Assembly (NCBI GenBank): GCA_025928215.1
Contig: JAICJW010000214.1
Location: 1-7,743 of the forward strand
Length of the DNA stretch: 7,743 nt
Direction: 5' to 3'
DNA from: Chloroflexia bacterium
GTDB taxonomy: Bacteria; Chloroflexota; Chloroflexia; Thermomicrobiales; JALYUS01
Shown here: piece after piece, positions 5,985 through 7,743 of the stretch
Numbering within the stretch: position 1 is the first letter of the stretch
How the letters are laid out: every line of letters starts with the position of its first letter
Notes under the pieces: model-generated
The model's input: only the letters and a program-made list of their open reading frames with translations
Told to the model about the DNA's origin: nothing
The model's database searches: none
Made by a program: the position numbers and the translations under genes

Positions 5985-7472
5985 ATGACCCCACCGCGCG
6001 TTCTTGTTGTTACCTATGATGTGATCGGACCCGTCATGGCCGGGCCGGGCATCCGTGCCTGGGAGTTCGCGCGTGTGCTCGGTCGGCATTTTCCCACGAC
6101 GCTTGCCGCCCCACCGCCCGTCCCCGTGACGGTCGAGGGGTTCACGATGGCGGAACTGCCGCTCGAACAGATCAAGCAAGCGGCGCTTATGAAACTGATT
6201 CGCGAGCATGACATCATCATCGCCCAGACATTGCCCCTCTACCTGATGCCGGATGACGCGCTCGCGGATAAATATTTCATCGTTGATCTCTACTGCCCAT
6301 GGATCATCGAAAACCTCGAACATTACCGGTTGGAGGAGCACAACGATCCGGCGTGGATGGCGCGCGACCTCGAAGCGATGAGTAGCCTCTTCTCGCATGG
6401 CGATTTCTTCGTTTGCGCCGGAAACGCGCAACGGGCCTACTGGCTCGGCGCGCTCTCACTGTTCGGGCGGCTGACGGAAGAGGTCTATGCGCGGGACGCG
6501 GACGGCAGCGCGCTCATTGACATCGTCCCCTTCGGCCTCCCGGCGGAGCCGCCGCGGAAGAGCGCGCAGGTCCTCAAGGGGGTCGTGCCGGGCATTGGGC
6601 GGGACGATTTCGTCGCGCTCTGGGGGGGCGGCATCTGGAACTGGCTCGATCCGCTCACGCTCATCCGCGCGACGGCGCGGCTGCGCGATCGGGGCTACCC
6701 AATCCGGACATTCTTCCTCGGGACACAGCGCCCATCGGTGTCGGATGCGGCGACGATCCGCCCAACGATGCTCGATATGGCCCGCCGATTGAGTGACGAT
6801 CTCCACCTGACGGGGTCGCATGTCTTCTTCAAGGAAGGCTGGGTATCCTACGATGACCGGGTGAATTACCTGCTCGAAGCGGATATCGGCATGAGCCTCC
6901 ATCTCGCGACGCTGGAAACACGGTTCGCCTTCCGCACTCGCGTCCTCGATTATCTCTGGTCCGGCCTGGTGCCGGTCGTCAACGATGGCGATACCATCGC
7001 CGAACTCGTGCGCGACAACGATGTCGGGTGCGTTGTCCCGATTGGGGATGACGCGGCGCTGGCGGAGACGATCGCTGATTTGATTGACCATCCTGAAAAG
7101 CGGCAGGCATTCTCGGCACGGTGCCGGGCGCTCGCGGCATCGCATACGTGGGAGGTCGCGAGCAAGCCGCTCATTGATTTCTGCCGCCATCCATGGAAGG
7201 GCGGGTATGGCAAGCGGATGGGGGCAATGAAAGTCTATGATGAATTGAAGACGATGCGCGCGACGCTTGAGGAAACAAGTATCTACGCGAAGCGGTTGGA
7301 GCGGGAAGTCGCCACGCGCGATGATTATAATCTGCGCACGCAGGCATACATCGCCCATCTTGAGCAACGTGCCACGACACCGACGTTTCGCTCGGTTCTG
7401 AGTACACGAATCCGCAATACCCCTGTGCAACGTCTCGCCACGCTTGCCCGGAAAGCCATGCGACGAAGGTAA
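5985..7472 (+). CDS. GT-B glycosyltransferase (GT4-like) with C-terminal coiled coil and basic tail
   Basis: A 495-residue cytoplasmic glycosyltransferase. The N-terminal domain opens with RVLVVTYDVIGP and MAGPGIRAWEFA (18-29), where the acceptor-side glycine loop lies. The C-terminal domain starts near WGGGIWNWLDP (213-223) and has RTRVLDYLWSGLVPVV after E311, as in donor-binding domains of GT4-type enzymes. From about 418 to 463 the chain is highly charged with heptad spacing (L421, M424, L428, T431, A435, L438, V442), a probable coiled coil. It is followed by a basic segment ending RKAMRRR that could lie on the membrane surface. The ATG at 5985 is 16 bases after the ATPase stop, with GAGAAG 12 bases upstream; a TTG at 5982 is a less likely start. 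Pairing with the exporter ATPase suggests it builds the exported glycan. A run of seven G lies at 6622-6628. Sugar specificity is unknown. Confidence 0.88.
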   Translation: MTPPRVLVVTYDVIGPVMAGPGIRAWEFARVLGRHFPTTLAAPPPVPVTVEGFTMAELPLEQIKQAALMKLIREHDIIIAQTLPLYLMPDDALADKYFIVDLYCPWIIENLEHYRLEEHNDPAWMARDLEAMSSLFSHGDFFVCAGNAQRAYWLGALSLFGRLTEEVYARDADGSALIDIVPFGLPAEPPRKSAQVLKGVVPGIGRDDFVALWGGGIWNWLDPLTLIRATARLRDRGYPIRTFFLGTQRPSVSDAATIRPTMLDMARRLSDDLHLTGSHVFFKEGWVSYDDRVNYLLEADIGMSLHLATLETRFAFRTRVLDYLWSGLVPVVNDGDTIAELVRDNDVGCVVPIGDDAALAETIADLIDHPEKRQAFSARCRALAASHTWEVASKPLIDFCRHPWKGGYGKRMGAMKVYDELKTMRATLEETSIYAKRLEREVATRDDYNLRTQAYIAHLEQRATTPTFRSVLSTRIRNTPVQRLATLARKAMRRR

Positions 7473-7499
7473 AAATTCCCGATGAGGCACAATGCTTGC

Positions 7500-7528
7500 G
7501 TGACAGCCGCCCACCGCCGTGCTATGGT
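7500..7528 (+). promoter_or_regulatory. Promoter of the lipoprotein gene (extended -10)
   Basis: GTGACA (7500-7505) and TATGGT (7523-7528) are separated by exactly 17 bases, and TG at 7520-7521 makes an extended -10 (TGCTATGGT). The -10 region resembles the leftward promoter at 1357-1365 (TGCTATACT). Transcription should begin near 7535, about 50 bases before the ATG. Confidence 0.6.
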
Positions 7529-7536
7529 GCGATGAC

Positions 7537-7555
7537 GGGAGGCGGTGAGCCTCCC
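7537..7555 (+). repeat. Perfect hairpin at the 5' end of the lipoprotein mRNA
   Basis: GGGAGGC (7537-7543) and GCCTCCC (7549-7555) pair perfectly over seven bases around the loop GGTGA. With a start near 7535 the stem lies almost at the 5' end of the transcript, a place where hairpins protect mRNA from decay. There is no T tract, so it is not a typical terminator. It ends 13 bases before the GAGGAGGG ribosome site and leaves that site free. Confidence 0.6.
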
Positions 7556-7568
7556 CTTGCCTTGATCT

Positions 7569-7576
7569 GAGGAGGG
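7569..7576 (+). promoter_or_regulatory. Strong ribosome binding site (GAGGAGGG)
   Basis: GAGGAGGG contains the full AGGAGG core and ends eight bases before the ATG at 7585. It is the strongest Shine-Dalgarno in the window and settles the start of the partial lipoprotein gene. Confidence 0.8.
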
Positions 7577-7584
7577 TCCTACGT

Positions 7585-7743
7585 ATGTCAGGTGTTCGCT
7601 TCAATCGCCGATTGGCGCTTCCGATACTCCTTATCACCGTCATGCTCGCTGCCTGTGGTAGCACCACGAAGACGACGACGGCGACGCCCGCCGCCTCCGC
7701 CACGCCGACGGCTGCCGCCCTTATTCCGGCGACGCAAGCCGCC
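7585..7743 (+). CDS. Secreted lipoprotein, N-terminal part (cut by window edge)
   Basis: The 53 visible codons stay open to the window end. The product has a lipoprotein signal peptide: basic n-region (R5, R8, R9), hydrophobic core (LALPILLITVM) and lipobox LAAC with C24 as the lipidated cysteine, followed by Gly-Ser. The mature chain starts with a Thr/Ala/Pro-rich stretch (STTKTTTATPAASATPTAAA), a flexible stalk holding a domain away from the membrane. Function cannot be told from this part; solute-binding protein, redox protein or peptidase are all possible. Its own promoter, hairpin leader and strong ribosome site suggest a well-expressed unit separate from the glycan genes. The Arg pair could hint at Tat export, but the motif is weak. 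Confidence 0.8.
   Translation, partial: MSGVRFNRRLALPILLITVMLAACGSTTKTTTATPAASATPTAAALIPATQAA

Larger units (their letters stand above)
7473..7584. other. Intergenic region upstream of the lipoprotein gene
   Basis: These 112 bases contain the promoter, a hairpin and the ribosome binding site listed separately. I find no intrinsic terminator for the preceding glycosyltransferase gene: the only good stem (7537-7555) is followed by CTTGCC rather than a T tract. Read-through into the lipoprotein gene, or Rho-dependent ending, is therefore possible. Confidence 0.55.

Noticed and set aside
7537..7555. Intrinsic terminator for the rightward operon
   Set aside because: The stem is perfect but is followed by CTTGCCTTG with no T tract, and it lies downstream of a good promoter for the next gene.
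6456..7703. A 415-codon open frame on the minus strand across the last glycosyltransferase and the lipoprotein start
   Set aside because: It lies antisense to a glycosyltransferase with clear family motifs and a lipoprotein with a clear signal peptide. Its product is Arg/His/Pro-rich with no recognisable domain, as expected of a shadow frame in GC-rich DNA.

Overview
The window looks like part of a cell-surface polysaccharide or glycoconjugate gene cluster, probably from a Chloroflexota (Thermomicrobia-like) bacterium. That taxonomic guess is inference. It rests on the GC-rich coding style, the lipoprotein that opens with an LAAC lipobox and a Thr/Ala/Pro-rich stalk, and glycosyltransferase motifs (DLSAPFSCTP, WGGGIWNWLDP) that I associate with that phylum. 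No rRNA, tRNA, CRISPR array, transposase or phage gene is visible.

Layout: the left third (1-1294) reads leftward. It holds a complete CgeB-like GT-B glycosyltransferase, then the first 11 codons of a second glycosyltransferase whose ATG overlaps the stop of the first in a TAATG junction. A divergent intergenic region (1295-1644) carries a candidate promoter for each direction. Rightward from there come a very large GT-C membrane glycosyltransferase of DUF2142-like type (1645-4233), a translationally coupled two-TM protein with a predicted beta-sandwich ectodomain (4230-5102), a Wzt/TagH-type ABC exporter ATPase (5150-5968), and a GT-B glycosyltransferase with a C-terminal coiled coil and basic tail (5985-7472). 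A near-consensus sigma-70 promoter sits across the end of the two-TM gene and should start a second transcript for the ATPase and the last glycosyltransferase. A separate lipoprotein gene begins at 7585 with its own promoter and strong ribosome binding site, and runs off the right edge.

Working model (inference): the cytoplasmic GT-B enzymes build a lipid-linked glycan. The Wzt-like ATPase, with a permease encoded outside the window, exports it. The GT-C protein adds or transfers sugar on the outer face of the membrane using a polyprenyl-phosphate donor. The coupled two-TM protein is the best candidate for something undescribed: its ectodomain sits on the same side of the membrane as the GT-C catalytic loop, so it may be an accessory or substrate-binding subunit. 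The GT-C protein also carries its own 3TM-ectodomain-3TM module in front of the catalytic core. Nothing in the window fixes the sugar, the linkage or the final glycan.
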